Translations under genes and position numbers: made by a program
Notes under the pieces: model-generated
What the model saw: the letters and a program-made list of their open reading frames with translations, nothing else
What the model was told of the DNA's origin: nothing
The model's database searches: none
Shown here: piece after piece, positions 36,101 through 47,010 of the stretch
Layout: every line of letters starts with the position of its first letter
Position numbering within the stretch: the stretch's first letter is position 1
Origin: Allium sativum
Lineage: Eukaryota; Streptophyta; Magnoliopsida; Asparagales; Amaryllidaceae
Assembly: GCA_030737875.1 (NCBI GenBank)
Contig: CM060924.1
Span: forward strand, 144,640,197-144,704,196
Direction: 5' to 3'
DNA: 64,000 nucleotides

Positions 36101-36762
36101 TTACAACAACCTCTTCCAAGCGAGTATAGGCATGGCACCATATGAAGCTCTCTATGGAAGACCGTGCAAATCACTAACTTGTTGAGTAGACCAAGGAAAT
36201 AAACATGTTCTCGGACCAGATATGATCCGAGAAGCGACTGAGAAGGTTGATTTAGTTAAAAAACGAATGAAGGAGGCACAGGATCGACAGAAAAGTTATG
36301 CAAACAAAAGACAATGGGATCTTAATTTTTCTGCCAGAGATTTTGTGTTTGTCAAGATTTCACCAATCAAGGGAACGGTCAGATTTGGTAAAACAGGAAA
36401 GTTAGCTCCATGATATGTCGGACCTTTATGTGTTCTTGAGAAGGTTGGATCTCTTGCTTATAGGGTGGAATTACCAGAAAGGATGGCAGGGATTCACAAT
36501 GTTTTTCATGGGTCTCATCTTCGCAAATGTGTTCACGACCCATCTTTAATCTTGGAACCATCAGTTCAGGAGGATCTGGAAATCGAACAGAACTTGATCG
36601 TGGTTAGGTATCCAGACTATGTGGTGGATAAAGAAGAAAAGTGACTTTGGAATAAGGTTGTGAAACTGCTCAAGATACAATGGAGTGAGAATCAGTATGA
36701 CTGTACTTGGGAAACGGAGAAGCACATCAAGGAATTCTATCCAGATTTTGTTTTGAACTAGG
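33136..36762 (+). pseudogene. Element A gag C-terminus and pol (protease, RT, RNase H, integrase, chromodomain-like tail), decayed
   Basis: The frame resumes in phase with A gag (SGENSNKRKFNPNW). Zinc knuckle 1 (33241) has its second cysteine changed to arginine; knuckle 2 (33394 on) is intact. A glutamine-rich linker lies between them. Protease DTGA is at 33571-33582. RT runs about 34000-34750 with FIDDV, RNase H to about 35300, integrase 35420-36185 with TDFIDGL, SDRHPIF and QTERVN, and a tail with DCTWETEKHI ending at TAG 36760-36762. In-frame stops or frame changes occur near 33231, 34633, 34771, 34918, 35073, 35398, 36184, 36412 and 36643. It is clearly related to B1 pol, but diverged and dead. 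Confidence 0.93.
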
Positions 36763-36798
36763 TGCTAGCTATCCCATGTTTGATTTGGATGTATCATA

Positions 36799-36980
36799 GC
36801 AAAAGGGAAAGAGAGGGATGGGGTTTCTCTCGCTTTTGGCATAGAAGGCCTCCCACTGGGAGGCCCGCACGAAGGGCTATTAGCTCAGTGGTAGAGCGCG
36901 CCCCTGATAATTGCGTCGTTGTGCCTGGGCTGTGAGGGCTCTCAGCCACATGGATAGTTCAATGTGCTCATCAGCGCCTG
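36799..36980 (+). other. Captured plastid DNA: rrn16-trnI spacer, trnI-GAU exon 1 and start of its intron
   Basis: About 180 bp, starting 37 bp after the A pol stop, match the chloroplast inverted repeat between 16S rRNA and trnI-GAU as I know it from land plants: the ggatggggtttctctcgctt spacer block, tRNA exon 1 and the beginning of the group II intron (ttgcgtcgttgtgcctgggc). Similarity ends at about 36980. Differences in the spacer suggest it is old or comes from a diverged plastome. It is a nuclear plastid insertion (NUPT) inside a retrotransposon. Confidence 0.9.
36874..36910 (+). pseudogene. trnI-GAU: Plastid tRNA-Ile(GAU) exon 1 fragment
   Basis: The 37 nt gggctattagctcagtgg to ctgataa give the 5' acceptor strand, D arm (gctc/gagc) and anticodon arm up to the GAT anticodon. 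Exon 2 and most of the intron are absent, so no tRNA can be made. Confidence 0.92.
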
Positions 36981-37153
36981 TATGATGGTATTGTATGGCT
37001 TGTTATGGATGTTATCTTATGTCTGGAAATGGAATTTTGGATTTTTCACCTCTGTGGATTATTGATGTTTGAGGACTCAGTATTCGTAGGACTAATGAAC
37101 TCTTTTAGTTTACTATCACTTGTACTGAAATCTTTTCTTTGTTTCTTTTCCAG
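36981..37153 (+). other. Spacer between plastid fragment and the extra ORF, ending in a splice-acceptor-like site
   Basis: The spacer ends with a pyrimidine-rich run (37128-37150) and ttccag directly before the ATG at 37154, a strong match to a plant 3' splice site. Nothing else is recognised. Confidence 0.55.
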
Positions 37154-37891
37154 ATGGCAACTATCTTCAAAAGGACAGCAAGGAAGCGCTTGACCCCACT
37201 AGAGAGGTTGAGGTTTCACACCGGCATTAGCATACATGAGATTGTAGGTCCTCAAAATAGTATGGGACATGCCCAGCATGATGAGGAGGAGAGACGATAT
37301 ATGGACACAGAGGAGTCAGGGATTTACCATGGGGAGTCTTCCGTTGAGGAGGACAGTATGGATTTCCTTCAGGAGCCTGAGTATGAGGGAGATGCCGGGC
37401 AGGAGGAGTAATATGTAGGTGAGGGAGGTGATGATGGAGATAGTGGCAGTGGAGATGATGATGATAGGGATAATGATGATAGGGATGATGAGGAGGAACC
37501 TAAAGAGGAGCCCGAGGAGGAGCCTAAGGAGGACATCATACCAGATCAGCCACAATACGAGCCATGGGTTCAGACCCCACCAGTACCATTGGATGGACAG
37601 TTAGCTGTCCTGTGGGAACAGCTCGCTCAGGGGATGGCACATTTTCAGGCAAATAGAGGGGATGTGGGGATACCCATGTATTATACATACCCTGATATGA
37701 TGTTATACCAACCTTCTCCCATTGAGATTATAGAGCTCTCAGACGATGACGACCCTGAGGAGAGTGATGAGGTAGTAGAGGTAATTGATATCTCAGATAG
37801 TGAGGAAGTGATTACCATTCCAAACGATGAGGAAATGATTATCATTTCAGACAATGAGGATATCATCGAGATCAGTAGCAGCTCAGAGTAG
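37154..37891 (+). pseudogene. Extra acidic ORF of element A with five tandem SIM-like motifs (one in-frame stop)
   Basis: A 245-codon frame lies downstream of pol in the same direction, from MATIFKRTARKRLTPLERLR to ISSSSE, broken only by a TAA at 37409-37411 (residue 86); the frame is continuous on both sides. The N-terminal 25 residues are basic, then it is strongly acidic (about residues 95-130). A central hydrophobic, aromatic segment (about 140-185) follows. The tail has five motifs of the SUMO-interacting type, hydrophobic then acidic or serine: IIEL (192-195), VIDI (210-213), VITI (219-222), MIII (228-231) and IIEI (237-240). It is not gag, pol or env-like by any motif I know. The acceptor-like site at its start suggests expression from a spliced RNA. 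Function is unknown; SUMO binding is inference. Confidence 0.7.
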
Positions 37892-38085
37892 GGTGGATGG
37901 ACTGGGGTGGTATTGTACATATTGTAGTACTAATAGTATGGAAGATGTGCATTATAGTAGTCTATAACTTGATACTAGTCGAGTATAGTACTTATATTTT
38001 GATGTAGTCAGTTTGACATGCTATGATATGATATATTATCTTTTGCCTATCTTCTATTTACGAATTTCGAGGATGAAATTTTTAT

Positions 38086-38097
38086 AAGGTGGTAGAT
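38086..38097 (+). promoter_or_regulatory. Polypurine tract of element A
   Basis: aaggtggtagat precedes the 3' LTR. It is degenerate (three t). The hairpin aatttc/gaaatt is at 38063-38080. The stretch 37892-38085 between the ORF and tract holds no gene. Confidence 0.75.
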
Positions 38098-41000
38098 TGT
38101 AATGACCCGGTTCTTAACATATATCGCTAACACAAATAGTGATCGATTATAAGTACAAATTTACAAATACGATTTAACTCCACACTTTAAAAAATTCAAA
38201 CATGTGAAACCTTGTGTATAATAGCATTTGTGTAAATTCATTAAACATGTGTGTGTAGCTTATATATAAGAAGTGCCATTTCCTTTATGCTAGCACCTAC
38301 CTTGTTTTATTTTTACAAGACCTTAAAACTTTGTTTTAGTAGGTTCTTGAGTTTTAAAAACAAAAGGGGCTTTTGGACAATTTTTACTATTTGTTTTACA
38401 ATATAAGTTTCAAGAGAAAATCTTGTTATTCACATGTGCATCAATCAAAATTCCTGAAGTGCCATTTTTCTTACAAGACATGTTTTCTTAAGTAGGTAGC
38501 CTACAATAGAAATAGGCTAGCAAATAGGATCTTGGTAGAAATATTTTTCACATGGCTGAATTGCTATCAAGATATTTTCAGTTTTAAAAACGTGAAACAA
38601 AGCCAAAAAAACAACTCTCTCATGTACTCAAGTTAAACATATTTCCCCTTAAAATTTTGTATAGAACTTGAGTATATAATCTAAAGATTTGAATGCATTA
38701 GGATCTTCATTAACATCTAGATCATATAGAATCTTATCATGCATATATAAACATAAGATTTGTGTGTACACTAAGATCAAGCTAGCATCTAGTTGTCTAG
38801 ATTTGATCATGCATATTCATCACATGGTCGTGAGTCCTTGTACAAGATTTTCATATTTTTGCAACTCTTTAGAATCAAAGTAAGAATTTTAAATATTTTC
38901 TTGTTAAATCATTTGTCATGTGCAACATGAGGTTGAGAAAACCAATGAATTTCTGAGCATTTCTTGGCACAAAAATGGCTGCTTCATGTGTTTTTCTCCA
39001 ATGCAAGATTTAGAGAAAAACATGGGCTGATACATGAGCATTTAATGTGATATTTCCTAGAAAACCAATGGGAGAAAAGAGAGTACATCCGCAGGGATTT
39101 TCAAAGCAAATATTTGCTGATGGTATCCATGTTGGTGTTATGATTGTCTCGCATGTTGTTAAGGAGGAATCGTGGTTTGGATACAATAGTCCCACATCAT
39201 GAAATATATTGAAGGAGTTGATTACAAATATGAGTTGGTAGGCATGTAACATCAGTGATTCCTTTTGTTATATGGGAGTTGTGTGCCAGCTCATATACAT
39301 GCAAGGAAGGGGGCTTTGTTCCGACCGTCGTTTCATAACAGTGGTATCAGAGCCGAAAGTTCGGACTGGGCCATGCAGGCAAGGCAGTGCTCTTAAAAGA
39401 TACTCGTGGGATGCGAGTCAATGGGGAGACCGTTAGGATTGTCTCGCATGTTGTTAAGGAGGAATGATGGTTTGGATATAATAGTCCCACATCACGGAAT
39501 ATATTGAAGGAGTTGATTACAAATATGAGTTGGTAGGCACGTAACATCAGGGATTCCTTTTGTTATATGGGAGTTGTGTGCCAGCTCATATGCGTGCAAG
39601 GAAGGGGGGCTTTGTTCCGACCGTCGTTTCATAACAGCTGGCCATAGGAAGAAGTGTATTGTCATCTTAAAAGTTTAGGAGAATAGGATATTTCAAATGG
39701 TCCATCATTTGTCAATGTGAAAAGTGAAAACTGTTTTCCAGACATACATTTAATGCACTAATATTTTATATTTTTCCTCCCTTATATAAAGACCTGGACA
39801 TGCACATTCTTTCCTCACACAAAAACTGTTCGAACTAAGATCAATGTGAAGGAGAGAAAACTGAGAGTTTCACATTTTCTGGTGAGTAAACTTCTTTTTC
39901 TTCATAATTTAAATTCCTGTATTTTTCTACCAGGAAGTTGTTAAGTTGAATCTATTGTTTGGATGTTCTTGTTATGTTGCAAGTCCTATTTTATAATCCA
40001 TTCTTTTACTGATAAGTGATTAGAGGTTAATTCTTAAAAATTTTGGTTTGGATTTTTGTATTATACCGGCAGGTTGCTTAAGTCCTGTCATTTTATTTCA
40101 ACTTTAATAATCAAAATTGATGATTCCTTTATTAATAAACTTAGGTTAGATGATTTAAATGTGATACCATGTTAAGTTTAAAACACTTCATACCAACCAG
40201 GTTTTTCTGAATGTAAGAAGGACATTTGAAATAAACATAGAAGCAGGAAATTAAAAAAAAACAGGAGTTCTCTGTAAACCAAATCGCACAATGGATTTTC
40301 AACATCCTATAAACATTTTTTGATTATATAAATGCATTAGTGGTACGAAATGACGATTTTTGATACGTAAATCATGATTTTTAAAGAAATGGATATTGAG
40401 AAATAAGGAGATGGACGGAAAAGGCTCTTTGGCGAACTTCCAGCGAACCACTCAACTAAAACTGTTGGTGTTCGGTCAGAGGGGGTGTGAGACGTTATTG
40501 ATTACAGGAAAAATACTAAAAGATTATTCTAATTCATTGATTTTGAAAACAAAGTAAAAATAGGGTAACAAGGGTTTTTTTGGTACCTGCTATCTTGCCA
40601 GAACTGCACCTCGACGCCAACACCAGGGGATTGCGCACCAGGAGGTTTGACGCTGGAGGATGTCAGCGTGGTGTACCTTGAGCGGCGCGAAGTTTTATGG
40701 AGGGAGGTGGAAGCGGTGGAGACTTTGTTGAAAGAACCCATTTAGCCATGGTGAAGTTGAACGGTGAAAACACCCAGGCGACAAGGAGGAGGTGATCTAA
40801 GTGTGGCAACGTGATCAGGGGGAGCAAGGTGATGTGTGGTGATGGTAGGAAGTGATTGGAGGTGGCTCGTGCGTGTGTGCTCGTACACGTGTACGTGAGG
40901 AAGGGGTACCAGGTTTTTAAGGTGATCGGGCCAGAAATCATGAGATCCGAGGGGTGGTACTTCGGCTAATATTGGTATTTTGGTACTGGAACTGGCACAC

Positions 41001-42925
41001 AAGGATTTACAGCAGATCAGCAGGGAAATCATGTGGTTTTGGAGTGGTGTTTTGGTAGTTTGATCCGGCATATGGTACTTTGCTCAGATCATGGAAGCTG
41101 GGTTGATTTTCATGTGCGCACACCACGGGTCTGAAGTGGTACATCGGCTGAAGTGGTACTTTAGTCCAAAGTGTTTTAAAAAGGAAGTTTTTGAACATGA
41201 ATTCAATTAAAAACCCATTTTAATTAAATAATAAATTAAATTTAAAGGAAAGTAAATAAGAAAATAAAAATAGAATTTTCATTTAAACGATCAAGTGGAA
41301 AGGAGGAAGTGAATCAAGTGTAGAAGATCGAGTTAAGTTTTTGACAAAGTTAATAATCAAGCGTAAAAGCTGAAATATAAATTATAAATTTGGTTTATTT
41401 ATAAATAATTATAATAAGGAATAATTTTATAAAGAATAATGTAAGTATTTATTTATAAAGTTGACAAACAAAGTGGAAAGAAAAACCATGTGCGACATGC
41501 ACACTGAAATTGTCCATTTTTAAGAAAAAAATCAAAATACTCAGATATAACCAAAATAATCATATACTGTTTTGTTTGACTAAAATTAATAAATAAAGGT
41601 ATGTAAATCAAAACTATAATCTTGTTAGACAAATAATTTTAAAAAAGAAATATTGCGCTAATCATTTCAAAGAGTCTGGAATTTATATTCCATTTCGACT
41701 TGATTTATACACCGCGCGTCAGAGATTATTAAAGATAATTGAAGACAGAGACATGCAAGGGCTATTCTTGAATAGTGCCTTCGGTTTGTCCAATCCCAGG
41801 ACAACTTGTATGGACGAATGTCTGACAAAGTAATTCTAACTGATCTCGTACGTTGATCTCTTCAAACGTATTTTTATGGTGGCAGAGGAATTCGTTTCTC
41901 TTACTTTATACCTATAATATATTTTTGGGGAAGTCAATTAGTGGTTGGCAAGTTTTGACGATGTGGCATTCAAAAGAAATAAACAATGATGATGAAAAGG
42001 CGAGTCTAGCCTCAGGCCTCACACCTAGGAAATGACAAAAATCAGGCAGGCAGCATGGCTATGTGGGTCGCTCCCATTAGGGTGTAACATCACCTATCTA
42101 GAGAAATTCTTTTTGTTTCTTACTCTATCGATTCTGTCCCATTCGGGAAATGGTTGCCGTACACAACCATTGGTTATATACATTCGATACGCTTAAGAGA
42201 AATGAGTGGTTGGTCATTTGTGGTCCGGGTTGCAAGACGTTCTTGTTGAATCCAGTGTATTCGCCTCTAGAGATACACGATCGGAAGGTGGTTCCATACC
42301 TTGTCATGGCTGGAAATCCATTATCCATACGCGCCAAGCAGTTTTTAATTGTATACTATATAGGAGAATGTGAGATGTAAGCATTCTTCTAGATTCTAAA
42401 TTATTTGTGAAAACCCCTAGACACTATGATAATTTCTGATTTAAAGTATACAAAGTGTTTTATTCTCATAAGGAAAAACCCGTTCCATATTCACGACGTG
42501 GTCTTATGAGATATTTTTATTTGTTTTAAATCGTTTTCTCATGCAAGTATCCTGACTAACCCAGAGTTTATTTTTCTGTGTTTTTTCCTTAAACTCTTGG
42601 GTACTCATAACATTTGTTATGAGTAGACAAGTGAATCAGGTCATGATAAAACTTGGGAAGCTGGGTGGAAACTATCTGTATGTTGTTCTACTACTGTATA
42701 ATTATAAATATGCAAGTTTGGTCATCAATGATATGTATAATTAAAGTTGTACTAAGAAGTGGCTTGTATCCCTAGATCTATTATGCTCTGATGTAATATG
42801 TCCTGATGTATAATATTATGAAGTATAATCTTTTGTAAAATTACACTGTGAGATTCTGATGTTTTCTGTAGTTTTACCTTCTATCTATTCCGACGTCTGA
42901 TGTGTTTGAAAGTTGGGTCGTTACA
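38098..42925 (+). mobile_element. 3' LTR of element A (with a TRIM inside)
   Basis: It is the partner of 19094-23398 at about 95 percent by eye, with the TATA box at 39783-39790, donor-like site at 39881/39882 and hairpins at 42559-42624. Its small frames are not genes. Confidence 0.95.
39136..39636 (+). mobile_element. TRIM (terminal-repeat retrotransposon in miniature), 501 bp
   Basis: Direct repeats of 205 bp (39136-39340) and 206 bp (39431-39636), beginning tgttatgattg and (mutated) cgttaggattg and ending cataaca, flank a 90-bp centre. The centre has a perfect primer site tggtatcagagc (39342-39353) and a purine run (ggggaga) before the right repeat. Flanks gttgg and gctgg form a near duplication. 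The 5' LTR of A lacks it, so it arrived after A. It has no coding capacity and depends on another element for movement. Confidence 0.93.
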
Positions 42926-44446
42926 GCAAACCTCACCAACCATTTCTATGATTTTCTTGGAGCTATGGTTATTAGACCTACTCTAAAAGAGAGGATTCGA
43001 AATGCACAAGACATTGACGAAGAATTTAGAAGCATAAAGGAGAAGTAGGAAAGAAGGAGACTTTTCCCCATTCGGTTAGATATTCGATTGGCGATGATGA
43101 AAGTTTACTTTGGGATGGACGACTTCACGTCCCTAAGAATGAAGGGTTAAGGAAAGAAATTATAGAGGAATTCCATAGGTAAAAGATGACCATACACCCT
43201 AGTGGGGATAAAATGTACAAAGATATGAAGAGGAATCTCCATTGGGAAGGAATGAAGAAAGATGTAGTCGAGTTCATGGCCAAATGTTTGATGTGCCAAA
43301 AATTAAAATCGAAACAAGGGAATCATCGTAGATTGTTACTACCTTTAGAGATCCCTATGTGGAAGTGAAAAAATATTTCCATGGACTTTCTAGATGGACT
43401 TCCTAGAAGCCAAAAGGGTAATGAGGCCATTTGGGTTATGGTAGATCGTTTAACCAAAAGCGCCCACTTTATACCAGTCAAGAAGACAAGGACTGCAGCC
43501 TCGTCAGCCGAAGTATATGTCAAAGAGATAGTCAGATTACATGGTATCTCATCGAGTATCGTGCGTGATAGAGACCCTTTGTTCAAAAGTGAATTTTGGA
43601 GAAGCCTACAAGCAGCATTGGGAACGACCCTCAACCTAACTGCAGCCTATCATCCGCGGACTGACGGCCGATGGAAAGAGTAAATCGAATCTGGGAAGAC
43701 TTGTTCAGAGTTTGCTTCATCGACCTTGGAGGAGTTTAGAAGTAGCACCTACCGCTCGTAGAGTTCACCTAAAACAATAGTTTTCAAACGACAATTGATA
43801 TGGCCCTTTTTGAAGCGCTTTATGGGAGGCTATGTAAATCGCTAACTTGTTGGTGGGGAACTACTGACAAGGTTTTACTCGGACCAAACTTCAGCTATGA
43901 TTCAATGGAGAAGTTATCGTTGATTAGGCAGAGGATGAAGGCAGGCCAAGACTGTCAGAAATCGTATGTCGATAAACGAAGGAGGGAATTGAGTTTAATG
44001 TTGGAGATTAAATATTCATAAAAGTATCCCCTCTCAAGAAGACTGTTTGGTTTGGGAAGGCTAGGACGTTGGCTCTCAGATCTATTGGTCATTTTCGCAT
44101 CGTCGAGTTGATAGGATCTTTGGCCTATCGAGTGGATCTCCCAAATCATCTATCGGGAATCCGTAATGTATTTCATGTATCTCATTTAAGGAAATGCCTT
44201 CATGATTCTGCTATCAGACTCGAGCTTGATGAAATTGGGGACATAGAAAAACACGATTTGGAGTCCAGGGTGCCCCATGCTGTTACAACGATTGTAGAGC
44301 ACAGAATCAAGAGACTCCGCAATAAAACCGTTCACCTTGTCCGAGTACAATGGGGGAATGATCCTGCGGAAAGAACATGGGAGACTGAAGACAAGAAAAG
44401 GCAGTCTCACCAAGAGCTTTTCTTGGGTAATTTTTCCTCAAATTAG
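42926..44446 (+). pseudogene. Element C pol remnant, part 2: integrase and chromodomain-like tail
   Basis: It continues the frame broken at 19093. The linker RPTLKERI is followed by the integrase finger (IHPSGDKMY ... CLMCQK), the core with SMDFLDGL and VRDRDPLF, then a frameshift at the DGQTER block (43670-43685) that disrupts the catalytic glutamate context. MALFEALYGRLCKSLTCW is at 43800. A GPF/Y-like module (IGHFRIVELIGSLAYRVDLP) begins at about 44081, and a chromodomain-like tail with ERTWETEDKK runs to 44446. Further stops fall at 43048, 43366 and near 44021. It is dead. Confidence 0.92.
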
Positions 44447-44741
44447 CGTGCATGGATGCATCGTGATTGTTAGATTGGATGTTAGGAAATGGATGCAACA
44501 CTATTGCACAGCGCACTCATGTAGAAATATATGCATAAATAGGTTGTTTGCATAAATATTGCATCACTCATGACACCTACATGCTAGGATAGAGCTCACT
44601 TTAGTGGGTTTGCAGTTCATAACCACTACGAGTCATGGATGCTTATGGATGAATTAAAAATTACACGGATGTTTCGAGCGAGTTGTGTTTTTCTCCCCTT
44701 AATACAGATTTCGGGATGAAATCTATTTTTAGGGGGGAGAA
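44447..44741 (+). promoter_or_regulatory. Element C 3' untranslated region and polypurine tract (44731-44741)
   Basis: No coding sequence is seen after the pol stop. The tract aggggggagaa touches the LTR start. The inverted repeat gatttc/gaaatc (44707-44723) precedes it and differs from the aatttc/gaaatt of other families by a compensated base pair. Confidence 0.85.
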
Positions 44742-44960
44742 TGTAACACCCCATAAAATATATAAATATTAATAATAAATAAAAATAAACAATTTATAAT
44801 AAGGCTGGAAAAGGAGATTTTGCAGCTTTAGGTATTTGGCTACGAAAATATTTTATTTGGATTCGTGGCGAAATTCAGAATCGTTTTCATATATAATATG
44901 TTGAAAACGGTGAATGTATAAAGAAGTTATGAGCAAATGAAACTGGACAGTAAAACGCAG

Positions 44961-44997
<37 letters not shown>

Positions 44998-46472
44998 GAG
45001 TAATATATATATATGTCCAATGTATATTAAAATAAAGGGTCCGTTTGGCATAGGTCCCTATTAAGTTTCAAAATTAGGCTCACATTCGGTCTTCAACTTA
45101 TTGTAAATTAGGTCCCTATTTTTCAAAAATTCATAAAAAATAAAAAAAACACTCAAATTAGTATTTAATCAAAAATTGTAGACATAAAAAAATTTAGATC
45201 AAAAAACCATCAACAACACATAAAAAACAAAAAAGAATAGAAAACAACATAAATGCAGTTAATTGCATCAAAGGGCATATATTTGAAATTCTTGCATTCA
45301 TCTGTGCAACTATTTCGGTTATGCATCTTTGTTGACATTTTTGCATGCAAGTAATACATAATTCTTGCATACAAGTATGTTATAATTCATAGGCATGAAA
45401 ATCCGTTCATATTTATTTGCATACACGCATGCAAGTATTCAGAATATTTGCACACATGCATGCAACAATCTGCAGGCATGAATATCAGTTCATTTTTACT
45501 TGCATACATGTATACAAGAAAAATAAAATATTTACATGCATGAATGCAAGAATTCATGCAAATTTTCAGTGTAAACTGCTTCAGGAATTCTTGCATGCAT
45601 GTGTGCAACTATTGTGTATACTTGCATACATGTATGCAATTTTTTTTCTTTTTCCCTTGATCTTCTGGGAACGTTTGCAGATTTTATATTTTTTTTTACA
45701 TGGCAACGCCTTTTTTTAATAAAACACGTAACTCAGAAAATAGGGATCCGCTTTGAAATGAAACTTGGAGAGGGAGGCCGTTTGTATTCTGAAACCTTTT
45801 GAGGACCCGACACTTGTTTTCACAAAAATAAATAAGGGAAAAATTGAAATTCAAACAGATGATAAGATTATGGGGACAGAGAATATTGTAAGTAAGGAAA
45901 GAGATTAAGAAAATAAAGCAATGCATTAGCTAATTAGACACCTCAGCACCACATAAATTCATTGGGCATTTCAGCAACCAAAAGGTCGACCACCCCCTAG
46001 AAAGGGTGTTGACCACCGGTCGATCGCCTGGTGGCTGAGAAGCCCAATGAATCTATGTTTGGCTAGGGTTTTCTAAAGGAATATATGTAAATATATGGCC
46101 AGGATAAAATCTGAATAATCTAACGGCCTACGCTTACACGAGCAGCTATATATAAGCCCTCAAATCACACAACAGAACCCTAGCCACTCTCTTATCTCTA
46201 CCTCTATATTATCCTTCTGCCATTGCTAAATTCCATAAAATGTTTGGAATTCTTCTTCTATTCCTCTAACCTTTATTACTATCTTCTCTCTAATCCAAAT
46301 TCATAGAGATTTTGGTATGAATTATGGAATTTAGTTTAATATATGCATATGATTCTAAAAATGATTCTTACCTATATATTATGCGGATTGGATCATGTTT
46401 ATCATGAAGATTAATCATTGATCTGAATCTACAACAAGAATCTTATTTGTTCCTCCTTAGATAAGTGAGTGG
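44742..46472 (+). mobile_element. 3' LTR of element C, first part (interrupted by D)
   Basis: It starts tgtaacacccc and is the inverse counterpart of the gggatgttaca that ends at 54247. It has AT microsatellites (44963-44995 and 45001-45015), a cluster of gcatgca-type palindromes (45290-45650), and a TATA box with leader at 46147. The LTR totals about 3.7 kb without D. No gene is seen; small frames at 45387-45926 and 46429-46803 are chance. Confidence 0.8.
46147..46156 (+). promoter_or_regulatory. TATA box of the element C LTR
   Basis: tatatataag precedes a pyrimidine-rich leader (accctagccactctcttatc), the usual form of a plant LTR promoter and start region. Confidence 0.6.
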
Positions 46473-47010
46473 TGTTGATAACAAGATTTTGATCAATGCC
46501 AACGAATGAAGTTGCAATGGGAATCATATCATAGAGATAAGGTTTTCTATATATATACACAATGGGTCGTGTTATAATTATGTTAAAATCTATCCTCAAG
46601 TATACACGAATGTGCAAAACAAAGTAATATATATATATACATACATATATATATTTATTTATTGATAAGCCTTTATTAAAGCCAGATATATATACAGAAA
46701 CTGGCCAACCAGTCAACTGGTAGAAAAGGACCAGTCGACTGGTCAGCCTATTTTTGTTTATAACAGCTAGTTTTAAAAAATTTATATATACGATATATTT
46801 CAACCAGTCAACTAATGGATTTTAACCAGTCGACCGATTCGACCCAGAAACTATTTTGTGAAGAGTCGCCATCTTTCATGAAGAGATTCCTCTTCATTAA
46901 TCAAAGGAAATGGACATAAAGCTTTATAGAAACTCTTCATGAAGGATTGCTACTTTTACACTATTATATAAACAACTTCAAACATGTTTTACAATTACCG
47001 AATTTTACAT

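Larger units (their letters stand above)
19094..42925 (+). mobile_element. Element A: gypsy chromovirus-like LTR retrotransposon with an extra acidic ORF
   Basis: LTRs are 4305 bp (19094-23398) and 4828 bp (38098-42925); the difference is mainly a TRIM in the second. They begin tgtaatgacccgg and end gggtcgttaca. Flanks gcaac (19089-19093) and gcaaa (42926-42930) form a 4-of-5 target duplication, and element C pol rejoins across it. By eye the LTRs differ at about 5 percent, so A is much older than B1. The internal region holds gag, element B2, pol, a plastid DNA piece and an additional ORF. Several stops make A non-autonomous. Confidence 0.95.

Noticed and set aside
36874..36910. A functional nuclear tRNA-Ile gene
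   Set aside because: Only exon 1 of the intron-containing plastid gene is present; no exon 2, no T arm and no 3' acceptor strand.
37316..37920. Minus-strand frames opposite the acidic ORF
   Set aside because: They are shadows of the repetitive gat/gag codons of the plus-strand ORF.
45030..45812. A Mutator-like element suggested by gggtccg, taggtccctatt and a reversed ggatccctattttc-like sequence
   Set aside because: Ends match poorly and no 8-10-bp flanking duplication was found.
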